DNA of 64,000 bases, from the NCBI RefSeq assembly GCF_000406965.1, contig NZ_KE136362.1, positions 13,528 through 77,527 on the forward strand, written 5' to 3'. The notes beneath the pieces were generated by a model, which saw only the letters and a program-made list of their open reading frames with translations, had not been told where the DNA came from and ran no database searches. Both the position numbers and the translations under genes were made by a program. The stretch comes from Enterococcus avium ATCC 14025 (GTDB taxonomy: Bacteria; Bacillota; Bacilli; Lactobacillales; Enterococcaceae). Positions 19,628 to 30,000 of the stretch are shown one piece after another. The stretch's first letter is position 1; each line of letters starts with the position of its first letter.

Positions 19628-22141
19628 TTGGAAGATCGTAGAGAGAATATACATGACGTCAATCTAACCAGTGAAATGCGAGAATCCTTCATTGATTATG
19701 CAATGAGCGTTATTGTGGCACGTGCTTTACCAGATGTACGGGATGGTTTAAAACCCGTTCATCGTCGGATTTTATATGGAATGAATGAATTAGGAGTCAC
19801 TCCCGATAAGCCGCATAAAAAGTCGGCACGTATCGTTGGGGATGTAATGGGTAAGTATCATCCTCACGGTGACAGTGCGATTTACGAATCAATGGTACGG
19901 ATGGCTCAATCATTCAGTTACCGCAATATGTTAGTAGATGGACACGGAAACTTTGGTTCTGTCGATGGAGATGGCGCTGCAGCGATGCGTTATACCGAAG
20001 CTCGTCTAAGTAAAATCGCGATGGAAATGCTGCGGGATATCAATAAAGATACCGTTGATTTTCAAGGAAACTATGATGACAGTGAACAAGAGCCTGTGGT
20101 ATTACCAGCACGTTTTCCGAATTTATTAGTGAACGGAGCAACAGGGATTGCAGTTGGTATGGCGACAAATATCCCACCTCATAATTTAAGAGAAGTGACA
20201 GCCGGAATTGAACTATTGATGGAAAATCCTGAGGCAACGACACAAGAGTTAATGGAGTGCATTCCAGGACCAGATTTTCCAACTGGCGGTTTAGTTATGG
20301 GGAAATCAGGGATTCGTCGAGCATATGAAACAGGTAAAGGTTCAATTACAGTTCGTGCGAAGATCGAGATTGAAGAACAAAAGAACGGCAAGGAACGAAT
20401 TATCGTTACCGAATTGCCGTATATGGTTAATAAAGCTAAACTGATCGAACGAATTTCTGAATTGCATCGAGATAAACGAGTAGAAGGCATTACTGATTTA
20501 CGTGATGAGTCTTCTCGCGAAGGAATGCGGGTTGTCATCGAAGTTCGTCGTGATGTTAGTGCTTCTGTTATTTTGAACAATTTATACAAGATGACATCAC
20601 TGCAAACATCCTTTAGTTTCAATATGTTAGCAATTGAAAAAGGTGTACCAAGAATCTTGAACTTGAAGCAAATTTTGGAGAATTATATTGAGCATCAAAA
20701 AATTGTTATTACTCGTCGAACAATCTTTGATAAGAAAAAAGCCGAAGCACGTGCTCATATCTTAGAAGGTTTACGTATCGCGTTAGATCATATAGATGAG
20801 ATTATTGCAACGATTCGTAATTCGGCTTCAGATGATGTCGCTAAAACGACATTAATGGAACGGTTTGAATTATCTGATCGTCAAGCACAAGCAATCTTAG
20901 ATATGCGTTTACGCCGTTTAACGGGCTTAGAGCGCGAGAAAATTGAAAATGAATACCAAGAGCTGTTAAAAACAATTAGCGACTTAGAAGACATTTTAGC
21001 GCGTCCTGAACGTGTGGAAGAAATCATTCGTACGGAATTAGCAGAAATTGCTGCTAAATTTGGTGATGAACGTCGTACAGAATTATTAGTCGGTGAAGTA
21101 TTGAGTCTTGAAGATGAAGATTTGATCGAAGAAGAAGATGTTGTCATTACACTCACAAATAATGGTTACATCAAACGTGTAGCATCAACTGAGTTTCGAT
21201 CACAACGTCGTGGTGGACGTGGAGTTCAAGGGATGGGGATTCACGATGATGATTTCGTGAAAACATTGATCTCATGTTCGACTCACGATACATTGCTATT
21301 CTTTACCAATAGCGGACGCGTATATCGGGCGAAAGGGTATGAAGTGCCTGAGTATGGACGGACAGCTAAAGGGATACCAATTATCAACCTACTGGGAATT
21401 GATTCGAATGAAACGATTCAAGCCGTAATTTCGGTGAATGGACAAGCAGAAGATGGTCATTTCTTATTCTTTGTTACAAAGAAAGGAACGGTCAAACGTA
21501 CAACTGTTACGGCCTTCTCAAATATTCGTGCTAATGGACTGATTGCGATTGGATTGCGTGAAGGTGATGAATTAGTAAATGTAATGTCCACTGAAGGTGA
21601 CGAAACGATCATTATTGGTACCCATGATGGCTATTCTGTAACATTCAAAGAAGCAGTTGTTCGTGATATGGGACGGACAGCCAGCGGAGTTCGCGGGATT
21701 CGTTTACGAGACGAGGATTATGTAATCGGCTCAGCTGTACTGAAAGAAAATCAAGAAGTTCTAGTTATTACCGAAAAAGGTTATGGTAAGCGGACGAAAG
21801 CTTCTGAATATCCTGTCAAAGGTCGTGGGGGTAAAGGAATCAAGACCGCTAACGTCAAAGAAAAAAATGGTCCACTGGCAGGACTAACGACAGTCACTGG
21901 TGATGAAGACATTTTATTGATTACAGATAAGGGTGTAATCATTCGTTTCAACGCTGGCAGTGTTTCACAAACAGGTCGTGCAACTTTAGGAGTAAGATTA
22001 ATGAAGATGGAAGGAAACACGAAAGTTGTGACGATGGCTATCGTTGATAAAGAAGACGAAGAAGTCGAAGAGACTGAGGCAGTTGAGGCTGCAGAAACAA
22101 CAGAAATTACTGAAGAAGCACAAAATGATACAGAAGAGTAA
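19628..22141 (+). CDS. gyrA: DNA gyrase subunit A
   Basis: The 837-residue DNA cleavage subunit. The winged-helix domain has the quinolone region [17 protein letters not shown] with Ser and Glu at the usual resistance positions (83 and 87, E. coli numbering), so no common quinolone-resistance substitution is seen. The catalytic tyrosine lies in MRYTEARL (about 125). The C-terminal wheel carries the GyrA box [10 protein letters not shown]. The tail is very acidic ([21 protein letters not shown]). The start is TTG with AGGAGG upstream. Confidence 0.98.
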   Translation: MEDRRENIHDVNLTSEMRESFIDYAMSVIVARALPDVRDGLKPVHRRILYGMNELGVTPDKPHKKSARIVGDVMGKYHPHGDSAIYESMVRMAQSFSYRNMLVDGHGNFGSVDGDGAAAMRYTEARLSKIAMEMLRDINKDTVDFQGNYDDSEQEPVVLPARFPNLLVNGATGIAVGMATNIPPHNLREVTAGIELLMENPEATTQELMECIPGPDFPTGGLVMGKSGIRRAYETGKGSITVRAKIEIEEQKNGKERIIVTELPYMVNKAKLIERISELHRDKRVEGITDLRDESSREGMRVVIEVRRDVSASVILNNLYKMTSLQTSFSFNMLAIEKGVPRILNLKQILENYIEHQKIVITRRTIFDKKKAEARAHILEGLRIALDHIDEIIATIRNSASDDVAKTTLMERFELSDRQAQAILDMRLRRLTGLEREKIENEYQELLKTISDLEDILARPERVEEIIRTELAEIAAKFGDERRTELLVGEVLSLEDEDLIEEEDVVITLTNNGYIKRVASTEFRSQRRGGRGVQGMGIHDDDFVKTLISCSTHDTLLFFTNSGRVYRAKGYEVPEYGRTAKGIPIINLLGIDSNETIQAVISVNGQAEDGHFLFFVTKKGTVKRTTVTAFSNIRANGLIAIGLREGDELVNVMSTEGDETIIIGTHDGYSVTFKEAVVRDMGRTASGVRGIRLRDEDYVIGSAVLKENQEVLVITEKGYGKRTKASEYPVKGRGGKGIKTANVKEKNGPLAGLTTVTGDEDILLITDKGVIIRFNAGSVSQTGRATLGVRLMKMEGNTKVVTMAIVDKEDEEVEETEAVEAAETTEITEEAQNDTEE

Positions 22142-22151
22142 AAAAAGTTTG

Positions 22152-22179
22152 AAGACTGGGAGCAATTCCAGTCTTTTTT
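22152..22179 (+). terminator. Intrinsic terminator after gyrA
   Basis: AAGACTGG and CCAGTCTT form an 8-bp stem with an 8-base loop followed by a T-run, 10 bases after the gyrA stop. Confidence 0.85.
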
Positions 22180-22202
22180 CGTACCTTAAAGTAAAGAAAC
22201 AT

Positions 22203-22231
22203 TTGATTTTTGCAGGATGATTATGTATAAT
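22203..22231 (+). promoter_or_regulatory. Promoter of rpsF-ssb-rpsR
   Basis: TTGATT, a 17-base spacer and TATAAT (22226-22231) lie about 95 bases before rpsF, directly after the gyrA terminator. Confidence 0.78.
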
Positions 22232-22254
22232 GAATATTTGTGAGTAGTCTAGAT

Positions 22255-22320
22255 AAAATTTAGATCGCTCTCCTTGCTCTTAATAGAATTAAGAGCCTTA
22301 TAGTCCATAGGGAGGTGAAA
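22255..22320 (+). promoter_or_regulatory. Structured leader of the rpsF operon
   Basis: The roughly 85-base leader contains a perfect 8-bp hairpin (GCTCTTAA at 22276-22283, TTAAGAGC at 22289-22296) before the ribosome site. Leaders of rpsF-rpsR operons in many bacteria bind the S6:S18 complex for feedback control. Whether the conserved S6:S18 binding bulge is present here I cannot confirm by eye. Confidence 0.4.
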
Positions 22321-22324
22321 ATCA

Positions 22325-22627
22325 ATGAGTCAAAACACGAAGTATGAAATCACATACATCATTCGTCCGAACATTGATGAAGAAGCAAAAACTGCTTTAG
22401 TAGAACGTTTCGATACAATCTTGAAAGATAATGGAGCTGAAATTATCGATTCAAAAGATTGGGAAAAACGCCGTTTCGCTTACGAAATGAACGGATTCCG
22501 TGAAGGCATCTACCATATCGTCAATGCAACTGCGCCAACAACAGCTAGTGCAGTTAACGAATTCGATCGTCTTGCAAAAATCAATGACGATATTATTCGT
22601 CACATGATCGTTAAGATTGAAGAATAA
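22325..22627 (+). CDS. rpsF: 30S ribosomal protein S6
   Basis: The 100-residue protein shows the S6 ferredoxin-like fold sequence: [20 protein letters not shown], then [20 protein letters not shown] and the C-terminal [19 protein letters not shown]6 pairs with S18 on the 30S platform; rpsR is two genes downstream. GGGAGG precedes the ATG. Confidence 0.97.
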   Translation: MSQNTKYEITYIIRPNIDEEAKTALVERFDTILKDNGAEIIDSKDWEKRRFAYEMNGFREGIYHIVNATAPTTASAVNEFDRLAKINDDIIRHMIVKIEE

Positions 22628-22628
22628 T

Positions 22629-22644
22629 TGTTTCACGTGAAACA
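22629..22644. other. parS centromere site (perfect palindrome)
   Basis: TGTTTCACGTGAAACA, extended to a 22-base perfect palindrome at 22626-22647. It starts two bases after the rpsF stop codon, in the rpsF-ssb gap, about 9.3 kb from the dnaA start on the side opposite the site at 758. Confidence 0.95.
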
Positions 22645-22671
22645 ATTGACGAGAAGGGAGCTGGCTTTACT

Positions 22672-23178
22672 TTGATTAATAATGTTGTACTAGTTGGTCG
22701 TTTAACAAAGGATCCTGATTTACGCTACACCGCAAATGGTACAGGTGTTGCCACGTTTACTTTAGCTGTGAATCGTAATTTTACGAATCAAAGCGGGAAT
22801 CGCGAGGCGGATTTTATCAATTGTGTAATTTGGCGGAAATCAGCAGAAACTTTAGCTAATTATGCGCGCAAAGGAACTCTTTTAGGTGTGACTGGCCGTA
22901 TCCAAACAAGAAATTATGAAAATCAGCAAGGGCAACGTGTCTATGTGACAGAAGTTGTTGCTGAGAATTTCCAATTATTGGAATCTCGTACTGCAAGTGA
23001 ACAACGTCAACAGAACCCAAGTTCCGGTGATAGCTTCCAAGGTGGGGGAAATAATTTTAACAACAATTATAATCAATCCTCTCAGTCAGCTAAGAACACT
23101 ATGCCTGACTTCGATCGAGATTCAGATCCATTTAGTGGATCCTCTATCGACATTTCAGATGATGATTTACCATTCTAA
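22672..23178 (+). CDS. ssb: Single-stranded DNA-binding protein
   Basis: The 168-residue protein has an N-terminal OB fold ([20 protein letters not shown] ... [12 protein letters not shown]), a Gln/Asn/Gly-rich flexible linker (about 105-150) and the acidic partner-binding tail ending SDDDLPF. The start is TTG (22672) with AAGGGAG about 11 bases upstream. It lies between rpsF and rpsR, the standard order. Confidence 0.97.
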   Translation: MINNVVLVGRLTKDPDLRYTANGTGVATFTLAVNRNFTNQSGNREADFINCVIWRKSAETLANYARKGTLLGVTGRIQTRNYENQQGQRVYVTEVVAENFQLLESRTASEQRQQNPSSGDSFQGGGNNFNNNYNQSSQSAKNTMPDFDRDSDPFSGSSIDISDDDLPF

Positions 23179-23201
23179 CAATTGAATAGGAGGGAAACGG
23201 A

Positions 23202-23435
23202 ATGGCACAACAAAGAAGAGGTCGCAAACGTCGTAAAGTAGACTATATTGCTGCTAATCATATCGAATATATCGATTATAAAGATATTGAATTACTAAAA
23301 CGTTTCATCAGCGAACGTGGTAAAATTTTGCCTCGTCGTGTAACTGGAACAAGCGCTAAAAACCAACGTAAATTAACGATCGCTATTAAACGCGCACGTA
23401 TTATGGGCTTATTAGCATTCGTTTCTGAAGACTAA
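23202..23435 (+). CDS. rpsR: 30S ribosomal protein S18
   Basis: A 77-residue basic protein, [16 protein letters not shown], with [20 protein letters not shown] and the conserved [11 protein letters not shown], typical S18. There is no Cys4 zinc site in the first residues, so it is the zinc-free type. GGAGGG precedes the ATG. Confidence 0.97.
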   Translation: MAQQRRGRKRRKVDYIAANHIEYIDYKDIELLKRFISERGKILPRRVTGTSAKNQRKLTIAIKRARIMGLLAFVSED

Positions 23436-23446
23436 ACTGTCATTTT

Positions 23447-23477
23447 AAAGAGACTTCGAACGCGAAGTCTCTTTTTT
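23447..23477 (+). terminator. Intrinsic terminator after rpsR
   Basis: AGAGACTTCG pairs with CGAAGTCTCT across a short loop, followed by six T residues; it is directly followed by a parS site. Confidence 0.88.
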
Positions 23478-23478
23478 G

Positions 23479-23494
23479 TGTTTCACGTGAAACA
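23479..23494. other. parS centromere site (perfect)
   Basis: TGTTTCACGTGAAACA starting two bases after the rpsR terminator T-run, 835 bases from the previous parS site. It is non-coding. Confidence 0.95.
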
Positions 23495-23619
23495 TTCAGG
23501 AAAGTCGCCTGCTGAGGCAGATTGTGATAAAATTACACTGTTAGTCTAATCATTTTGCTTGTTAGGGTTTTAGCATAGAAAAGCAGGATGAATAGGTAAA
23601 ATGAATTAGGAGGTTCTAA

Positions 23620-25584
23620 ATGAAAAGGAATCCTAGAATGAAATGGTCCTTTTTCTTGTTCTGCATACTACTGATTCAATTAGCCGCAATTTTCGTATTG
23701 CCGTTCAGTATTTTATCAGCGGCAATCGTTATATTAATCGATCTTTTACTATGGTTTTATATGATTGTTTTACGTAAACAAACTGAGATTACCAATCAAC
23801 AGAAAATTCGAGATGCTTCTCGATATGCTGAAGAGGCATTAGAATATGTATCTGATGACATGCCTGTAGGGATTATTACTTGGGATGATGACAATACTTT
23901 CATTTGGTCGAATCCGGCAATTACAGAAAAAGTTCAGCATTTAACGAAAGAAGACCAGCAAGATATGGTCAATGAATTGCTGCAGCGGGCTGAAAAAGGG
24001 AAGAGTATTTATAAAATAGATAATATTCTTTATCATTTTGATTTAAACAAAGAGAGACGCGTTGTTTACCTAATTGATATCACGAAGGAATATGCGTTAG
24101 AAAATAAGGAAAAGCAACAACAAGCTGTGGTTGGAATTCTTTCAGTAGATAATTATGATGATGTAATTGATCGTCGAGACGATAAGGAAGTATCAAACTT
24201 AAATTCCTTCATTACAACGATTATTTCTGATTGGATGGATTCTTATCGGATTTTCTATAAACGAGTCAATGAAGAGCGCTTTTTTCTATTTGCTCGCTAT
24301 GATGATTTAGAAAAAATGATCGAGAATAATTTTGATTTGCTAGAACATATTCGTGTTTCGGCTGAAAAGCAAGACATGCTGATTACTGTCAGTATGGGTA
24401 TCAGCTATGGAACAGAATCATTAGAAGTGATTGGTGACGAAGCCCAAAATAATTTAGATATTGCATTGGTTCGTGGCGGCGATCAAGTGGTGGTTAAAAA
24501 TGCTGGAGAAGGCCAAAAGCCGGTTTTCTATGGCGGTAACTCTGCAAGTGCTGCGAAGCGGACACGCGTGCGTTCACGAGCAATGTCAACAGCCTTGAAG
24601 AATGTTTTTAATCAAACAGGCAATGTATTTGTGATGGGACATCGTTTTCCAGATATGGATGCGATCGGTTCTGCGTTTGGCGTTGCTTGTTTAGCTCGCT
24701 ATCATGATAAAAAAGTTCGAATCGTCATTAATGAGGATGAAACAATTCCAGATGTCGAACGCTGTTTGACAGAAATTCATAAAAACGGGGAGTTGGAAGA
24801 TTTACTGATTTCTCCGGATGCCGCCAAAAGACAGCGCAAAGCCGGTGATTTATTAGTTATGGTAGATTATCATCGTCCATCGTTATCAATTGATCAGGAT
24901 CTGTATGAACAATTTGAAAATATCGTTATTATCGATCATCATCGACGAGGAGAAGAATTCCCGGAAAAATCATTACTCACATACATTGAGTCTTCGGCAT
25001 CTTCGGCATCAGAGTTAGTTACAGAGCTGATCCAATTTGAGAGTAATGAACGGCAAAGAATGAGTAAGATGGCTGCGACACTGTTATTAGCTGGTATTAC
25101 GGTTGATACTAAGAATTTTGCTGTTCGAACAACAGCCCGAACGTTTGATGTCGCTAGTTATTTAAAGACTTGTGGAGCGGATGCTTCTTTAGTACAATAT
25201 CTATTGAGTACCGATATCCAATCCTATTTGGAAATTAGTAAGCTAGTGGGTGAGAGCGATTATGTCAGAGAAGATATCGTTGTCGCTACTGGGACGGATG
25301 ATCATGAGTATGATAGTGTAACGGCAGCCAAAACCGCGGATACTTTGTTATCAATGGTGGATATTAATGCGGCTTTCGTGATCATCAAAAGAACTGATGG
25401 CGTGATTGCTATCAGTGCTAGAAGTTCTGGGACGATTAATGTCCAAACGGTGATGGAAGCTTTAGGTGGCGGCGGGCATTTTACAAATGCTGCTACTCAA
25501 TTATCGAATAGTACGATCGCTGAAGCGAAAGAACAATTATTGGATGCCATTAATAAACAGTTAACGGAGGGGACAGAAGAATGA
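23620..25584 (+). CDS. gdpP: Cyclic-di-AMP phosphodiesterase GdpP
   Basis: The 654-residue membrane protein degrades c-di-AMP to pApA and so tunes potassium, osmotic and cell-wall homeostasis. Two N-terminal membrane segments (about 10-55) are followed by a PAS domain (about 75-150), a degenerate GGDEF domain (about 170-300), the DHH domain ([10 protein letters not shown] about 345, VDYHRPS about 428, IIDHHRRGE about 450) and the DHHA1 domain with [10 protein letters not shown] near 620. The catalytic aspartates and histidines are present. It overlaps rplI by four bases (ATGA). Confidence 0.96.
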   Translation: MKRNPRMKWSFFLFCILLIQLAAIFVLPFSILSAAIVILIDLLLWFYMIVLRKQTEITNQQKIRDASRYAEEALEYVSDDMPVGIITWDDDNTFIWSNPAITEKVQHLTKEDQQDMVNELLQRAEKGKSIYKIDNILYHFDLNKERRVVYLIDITKEYALENKEKQQQAVVGILSVDNYDDVIDRRDDKEVSNLNSFITTIISDWMDSYRIFYKRVNEERFFLFARYDDLEKMIENNFDLLEHIRVSAEKQDMLITVSMGISYGTESLEVIGDEAQNNLDIALVRGGDQVVVKNAGEGQKPVFYGGNSASAAKRTRVRSRAMSTALKNVFNQTGNVFVMGHRFPDMDAIGSAFGVACLARYHDKKVRIVINEDETIPDVERCLTEIHKNGELEDLLISPDAAKRQRKAGDLLVMVDYHRPSLSIDQDLYEQFENIVIIDHHRRGEEFPEKSLLTYIESSASSASELVTELIQFESNERQRMSKMAATLLLAGITVDTKNFAVRTTARTFDVASYLKTCGADASLVQYLLSTDIQSYLEISKLVGESDYVREDIVVATGTDDHEYDSVTAAKTADTLLSMVDINAAFVIIKRTDGVIAISARSSGTINVQTVMEALGGGGHFTNAATQLSNSTIAEAKEQLLDAINKQLTEGTEE

Positions 25585-26033
25585 AAGTAATTTTTTTACA
25601 AGATGTTAAAGGCAAGGGGAAAAAAGGCGATATCAAGGAAGTCCCAACGGGTTACGCGCAAAATTATCTGCTAAAGAATAAACTAGCAAAAGAAGCGACG
25701 AAAAGCAGTATCTCTGAATTGAGTGGACAAAAGAAAGCCCAGGATAAAAAAGCGGCCGAAGTTTTGGCTGAAGCTAAAAAACTGGCGGACTTTTTAGCGA
25801 AAGAAGAGACTGTGGTAGAAATCAAAGCTAAGGGCGGCGAGGACGGACGCTTGTTTGGCTCAATTCCTTCAAAACAAATCGCTGAAGGGTTGAAAAAACA
25901 ATATGATTTGAAAATTGATAAACGCAAGATCGAATTGGAGAATCCGATTCGGACTTTGGGCTATACGAAAGTTCCGGTAAAACTTCATACAGAGGTTGAG
26001 GGAATCATTAAAGTCCATGTAGTGGAAGAATAA
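25581..26033 (+). CDS. rplI: 50S ribosomal protein L9
   Basis: The 150-residue protein shows the L9 N-terminal domain [20 protein letters not shown] and [13 protein letters not shown], the long connecting helix rich in Ala/Lys/Glu and the C-terminal globular domain ([16 protein letters not shown]). Its ATG overlaps the gdpP stop, which implies translational coupling. Confidence 0.97.
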   Translation: MKVIFLQDVKGKGKKGDIKEVPTGYAQNYLLKNKLAKEATKSSISELSGQKKAQDKKAAEVLAEAKKLADFLAKEETVVEIKAKGGEDGRLFGSIPSKQIAEGLKKQYDLKIDKRKIELENPIRTLGYTKVPVKLHTEVEGIIKVHVVEE

Positions 26034-26055
26034 TTTATTTAAACGGAATAATTAC

Positions 26056-26103
26056 AAGAGAGTATGAGAGTTCTTGAAATTACGAGAATCTCTTATACTC
26101 TTT
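26056..26103 (+). terminator. Intrinsic terminator after rplI
   Basis: GAGTATGAGAGTTCT pairs with AGAATCTCTTATACTC (one bulge) across an 8-10-base loop, followed by TTTATT. On the minus strand the same hairpin has a poor T-run. Confidence 0.7.
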
Positions 26104-26104
26104 A

Positions 26105-26133
26105 TTGTATTTAGTGAGCAGATTTTGTAAAAT
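26105..26133 (+). promoter_or_regulatory. Probable dnaB promoter
   Basis: TTGTAT, a 17-base spacer and TAAAAT (26128-26133) lie about 28 bases before the dnaB start. Confidence 0.55.
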
Positions 26134-26161
26134 AGATGGACGAAGAGGAGCGTAAACAGAC

Positions 26162-27523
26162 ATGAGCGAAATGTTACAAGATCGTGTTCCACCCCAAAGT
26201 ATTGAAGCCGAACAAGCGACCTTAGGCTCTATTTTTTTGGAGACCGATGCTTTAATCACGGCCATGGAGTACATAGTTCCAGAAGACTTTTATCGTCGCG
26301 GTCATCAACTGATTTTTCGAGCAATGATTCAACTAAACGATCGCAATGAAGCAATCGATGTAGTGACGGTCAAAGAATTACTAGAACAACAAAACCAGCT
26401 GGAAGATGCTGGCGGTTTAAGTTACTTATCTGAACTTGCTTTGAGCGTTCCGACGGCGGCTAACGTAGGCTATTACGCTAAAATCGTGGAAGAAAAGTCC
26501 TTATTGCGAAATCTGATCCAAACGGCTACCAATATCGTGACCGAGGGTTTTGAGCAAGGAGACGACGTACAAACGATTTTAGATGCTGCCGAGCGTAATA
26601 TCATGGAAGTATCAGAACGACGCAATAAGAGCGGTTTTTTGACCATCAGTGAGGTCTTGAATACTGCGATTGAAAATATCGACCAGTTAGCTAGAAATGA
26701 TGAAGAAATTACTGGTTTGCCAACTGGTTATGCAGCGTTAGATAAAATGACTGCGGGTCTGCAGGCAGAAGAGCTGATTATTTTAGCTGCTCGTCCAGCG
26801 GTAGGTAAAACAGCTTTTGCTTTGAATATTGCCCAAAATGTTGGAACTAAAACTGATAAATCAGTCGCTATTTTCAGTTTGGAAATGGGGGCAGAATCCT
26901 TAGTGAACCGGATGCTGTGTGCAGAAGGATCAATTGAAGCGAGTCACTTACGAACAGGGCAGCTGTCTGAAGAAGAATGGCAAAACCTGATCGTTGCAAT
27001 GGGAAGCCTGTCTCGTGCGAATATCTTTATTGATGATACCCCCGGAATCAAAGTATCTGAGATTCGAGCAAAATGTCACAAATTAGCCAAGGAAAAAGGC
27101 AATCTTGGTTTGATCCTAATTGACTATCTGCAATTGATTGAAGGAACCGGACGAGAAAATCGCCAACAAGAGGTTTCTGAAATTTCACGACAATTGAAAA
27201 AGCTGGCAAAAGAGCTAAAAGTACCAATCATTGCTTTGTCACAGCTTTCTCGTGGGGTTGAACAACGGCAAGACAAGCGTCCGGTGTTGAGTGATATCCG
27301 TGAATCAGGATCAATCGAGCAAGATGCCGATATCGTTGCTTTCTTATATCGTGATGATTATTACGATCGTGAAGGTGAAGAGGAGGAAGAATCATTAGCT
27401 AACCGTAACGTAATCGAAGTAATCATTGAGAAAAACCGGAGCGGGGCACGAGGAACCGTAGAACTGCTCTTTATCAAGGAATACAATAAATTTTCTTCTT
27501 TATCACCGAGAGAAGATTTCTAG
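26162..27523 (+). CDS. dnaB: Replicative DNA helicase DnaB (DnaC of Bacillus)
   Basis: The 453-residue hexameric helicase has the N-terminal DnaB domain (PPQSIEAEQATLGSIFLE) and the RecA-like motor: Walker A ARPAVGKTAFALNIA (about 217-231), Walker B LILIDYLQL (about 318-326), the arginine-rich AIALSQLSRGVEQR-like motif (IIALSQLSRGVEQRQDKRP) and DIRESGSIEQDADIV. No intein. It lies between rplI and purA as in other enterococci. Confidence 0.97.
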   Translation: MSEMLQDRVPPQSIEAEQATLGSIFLETDALITAMEYIVPEDFYRRGHQLIFRAMIQLNDRNEAIDVVTVKELLEQQNQLEDAGGLSYLSELALSVPTAANVGYYAKIVEEKSLLRNLIQTATNIVTEGFEQGDDVQTILDAAERNIMEVSERRNKSGFLTISEVLNTAIENIDQLARNDEEITGLPTGYAALDKMTAGLQAEELIILAARPAVGKTAFALNIAQNVGTKTDKSVAIFSLEMGAESLVNRMLCAEGSIEASHLRTGQLSEEEWQNLIVAMGSLSRANIFIDDTPGIKVSEIRAKCHKLAKEKGNLGLILIDYLQLIEGTGRENRQQEVSEISRQLKKLAKELKVPIIALSQLSRGVEQRQDKRPVLSDIRESGSIEQDADIVAFLYRDDYYDREGEEEEESLANRNVIEVIIEKNRSGARGTVELLFIKEYNKFSSLSPREDF

Positions 27524-27550
27524 CGCAGGTCTTGAACTTGCGCTTTTTTT
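27523..27550 (+). terminator. Intrinsic terminator after dnaB
   Basis: GCGCAGGT and ACTTGCGC form a stem with a 5-base loop followed by seven T residues, starting at the last base of the stop codon. Confidence 0.8.
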
Positions 27551-27551
27551 A

Positions 27552-27677
27552 GTATTCGAAATTTGTATTGATTTTTCGATTATTGAAAAATAATGTTCGT
27601 GATTTACCTTGTTTTTATAATCTTTATATTTTAATATTCGAATTTTCATTGAAGTATAGCGCTATTCTTGTTACAAT
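27552..27677 (+). promoter_or_regulatory. purA promoter with repeated TTCGAA-type motifs
   Basis: TTGAAG (27649-27654), 17 bases and TACAAT (27672-27677) form the promoter. Upstream lie two similar direct repeats of ATTCGAA[A/T]TTT followed by ATTGA (near 27553 and 27634) and a TAATGTTCGTGATTT sequence at 27591. The latter, read on the minus strand, resembles the PurR box (CGAACATTA). PurR control of purA is plausible but not shown. Confidence 0.5.
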
Positions 27678-27713
27678 GGTTCAGGATTAAATAAAATAAA
27701 ATGAGGTGTTCAG

Positions 27714-29006
27714 ATGTCATCTGTAGTAGTTGTAGGGACGCAGTGGGGCGATGAAGGTAAAGGAAAGATCACGGATTTTTTAAGTGAGAATGCGGAAGTC
27801 ATTGCTCGTTACCAAGGTGGAGATAATGCAGGTCATACAATCAAATTTGACAATGAAACATATAAATTACACTTGATTCCTTCTGGGATTTTCTACAAAG
27901 AAAAAATCAGTGTTATCGGAAACGGTGTGGTCGTCAATCCGAAATCATTAGTTACGGAATTGGCTTATTTACATGAACGTGGGGTTATGACGGATAATTT
28001 GCGTATTTCAGATCGCGCCCATGTCATCTTGCCATACCATATCAAGTTGGATCAATTGCAGGAAGATGCAAAAGGTGATAATAAAATCGGTACGACCATC
28101 AAAGGGATCGGACCTGCTTACATGGATAAGGCAGCTCGTGTCGGTATTCGCGTGGCTGATTTATTGGATAAAGAAATTTTTGAAGAACGCTTGATGATCA
28201 ACTTGGAAGAAAAGAATCGTCAATTCGTCAAAATGTTTGATGACGAGGCGATGAGCTTTGATGATATTTTTGAAGAGTATTATGAATATGGTCAACAGAT
28301 CAAGCAATACGTAACAGATACTTCAGTAATCTTAAATGATGCGTTGGATCAAGGAAAACGTGTTTTATTTGAAGGGGCACAAGGTGTAATGCTGGATATT
28401 GATCAAGGGACTTATCCATTTGTTACCTCTTCTAATCCGGTTGCCGGCGGTGTCACGATCGGTAGCGGTGTTGGACCATCGAAGATTGATAAAGTCGTAG
28501 GGGTATGTAAAGCTTATACATCACGCGTTGGTGATGGACCTTTTCCAACGGAATTATTTGACGAAGTCGGCGATCAGATCCGCGAAGTTGGTCGTGAATA
28601 TGGAACAACAACTGGCCGTCCACGTCGAGTTGGCTGGTTTGACTCTGTGGTTATGCGGCACTCAAAACGCGTTTCTGGGATTACCAATCTATCTTTGAAC
28701 TCAATCGATGTGTTGAGCGGCTTGGAAACGGTCAAGATTTGTACCGCTTATGAGTTAGACGGAGAATTAATCTATCATTATCCAGCAAGCTTAAAGGAAT
28801 TGAATCGCTGCAAACCAGTTTATGAAGAGCTACCTGGCTGGAGTGAGGATATTACTGGCTGTCGTGATTTAGCAGACTTGCCTGAAAATGCTCGGAACTA
28901 TGTTCGTCGTGTTTCAGAGCTTGTTGGCGTACGAATCTCTACTTTTTCTGTAGGACCAGATCGGACACAAACGAATATTATGGAAAGTGTTTGGGCGCAA
29001 ATCTAA
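27714..29006 (+). CDS. purA: Adenylosuccinate synthetase
   Basis: The 430-residue enzyme makes adenylosuccinate from IMP, aspartate and GTP, the first committed step to AMP. The N-terminal [14 protein letters not shown] and [11 protein letters not shown] are the P-loop and catalytic Asp/His regions; [28 protein letters not shown] and [13 protein letters not shown] are all conserved. The ATG is preceded by GAGGTG. The gene has its own promoter and PurR-like motifs. Confidence 0.98.
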   Translation: MSSVVVVGTQWGDEGKGKITDFLSENAEVIARYQGGDNAGHTIKFDNETYKLHLIPSGIFYKEKISVIGNGVVVNPKSLVTELAYLHERGVMTDNLRISDRAHVILPYHIKLDQLQEDAKGDNKIGTTIKGIGPAYMDKAARVGIRVADLLDKEIFEERLMINLEEKNRQFVKMFDDEAMSFDDIFEEYYEYGQQIKQYVTDTSVILNDALDQGKRVLFEGAQGVMLDIDQGTYPFVTSSNPVAGGVTIGSGVGPSKIDKVVGVCKAYTSRVGDGPFPTELFDEVGDQIREVGREYGTTTGRPRRVGWFDSVVMRHSKRVSGITNLSLNSIDVLSGLETVKICTAYELDGELIYHYPASLKELNRCKPVYEELPGWSEDITGCRDLADLPENARNYVRRVSELVGVRISTFSVGPDRTQTNIMESVWAQI

Positions 29007-29080
29007 CTTATTGTGAGACAAGCAACCAATTATCTAGTAAAATGGATTTACTATTAAGTGGGTGTTTGGAGGATTTTAAA

Positions 29081-29947
29081 ATGTATCAGATTCTGACAGA
29101 TTCATGTTGTGATTTGCCTTATGAAGTATTGGAAGAAAACAACGTTGATTTTATTTCGATGTATGTTTCAATAGATGGCACGGAATTCGCAGATGATTTG
29201 GGTCGTAATTTTAAGATTGATGATTTTTATCAACGAATTAAAGATGGAGCGATGCCAACGACGTCACAAGTTAATGTTGGTCGTTATGTAGAATTTTTCC
29301 GCGGCTATGCGGAGAAAAATATACCAGTTTTGTATATCTGCTTCACATCTGGAATGAGCGGTTCGTATCAAAGTGCGATGCAGGCAGTTGAGCTCTTAAA
29401 AGAAGATCTGCCAGATGCGGAAGTTTACGTAGTGGATTCTTTAGCTGCTAGTGGCGGTGAAGGCCTGATGGTTTATGAAGCGGCACTGAAACAACAAGCA
29501 GGAATGTCTTTAGCAGACCTGCATCACTGGTTGGAAGAAAATAAGCTGACCTATCATCATTGGGTGACTGTGGACGATTTAAATCACTTACAACGTGGCG
29601 GACGCATCTCAAAGACAAGTGCTGCGATCGGCGGACTGATGAATATCAAGCCAATCATTACAGTGGATGTTGAAGGCAAGCTGCAAAATGTTGAAAAAAT
29701 TCGCGGACGTAAAAAAGCCTTACAGTTGGTTGCCGATAAAATTAGCGAAGTAACATCAGATCCAGCAAATCAAACGATCTTTATCACGACCAGCGCAGAT
29801 CAAGAAGGCGCGGAAGAGGTGAAACGTCATCTAGAAGAAAGTATTCAGCCAAAAGAAGTTCGAATCTTTCCGCTAGGGACGACTATCGCCAGTCATACTG
29901 GCCTTGGCTGTATCGCGGTCTTCACTCGTGGTGAAAAACGAAAATAG
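29081..29947 (+). CDS. DegV family fatty-acid-binding protein
   Basis: The 288-residue protein MYQILTDSCCDLPYEVLEE has the DegV two-domain fold that binds a fatty acid between domains; some members present acyl chains to the FakA fatty-acid kinase. Conserved pieces are TDSCCDLP, TTSQVNVGRYVEFF, YICFTSGMSGSYQSA and HHWVTVDDLNHLQRGGRIS. An upstream in-frame ATG exists inside the purA end, but GGAGG 8 bases before 29081 fixes the start. The fakA partner is not in this window. Confidence 0.93.
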   Translation: MYQILTDSCCDLPYEVLEENNVDFISMYVSIDGTEFADDLGRNFKIDDFYQRIKDGAMPTTSQVNVGRYVEFFRGYAEKNIPVLYICFTSGMSGSYQSAMQAVELLKEDLPDAEVYVVDSLAASGGEGLMVYEAALKQQAGMSLADLHHWLEENKLTYHHWVTVDDLNHLQRGGRISKTSAAIGGLMNIKPIITVDVEGKLQNVEKIRGRKKALQLVADKISEVTSDPANQTIFITTSADQEGAEEVKRHLEESIQPKEVRIFPLGTTIASHTGLGCIAVFTRGEKRK

Positions 29948-29955
29948 AAATCATT

Positions 29956-29999
29956 CAAAGAAGAGGCTGTGGCAAAATCAATTGTCACAACCTCTTCTT
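29956..29999. terminator. Bidirectional terminator between degV and the LysR gene
   Basis: AAAGAAGAGG..TGTG..CA pairs with TG..CACA..CCTCTTCTTT, with T-rich flank on each strand; two convergent genes end on either side. Confidence 0.85.
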
Positions 30000-30000
30000 T

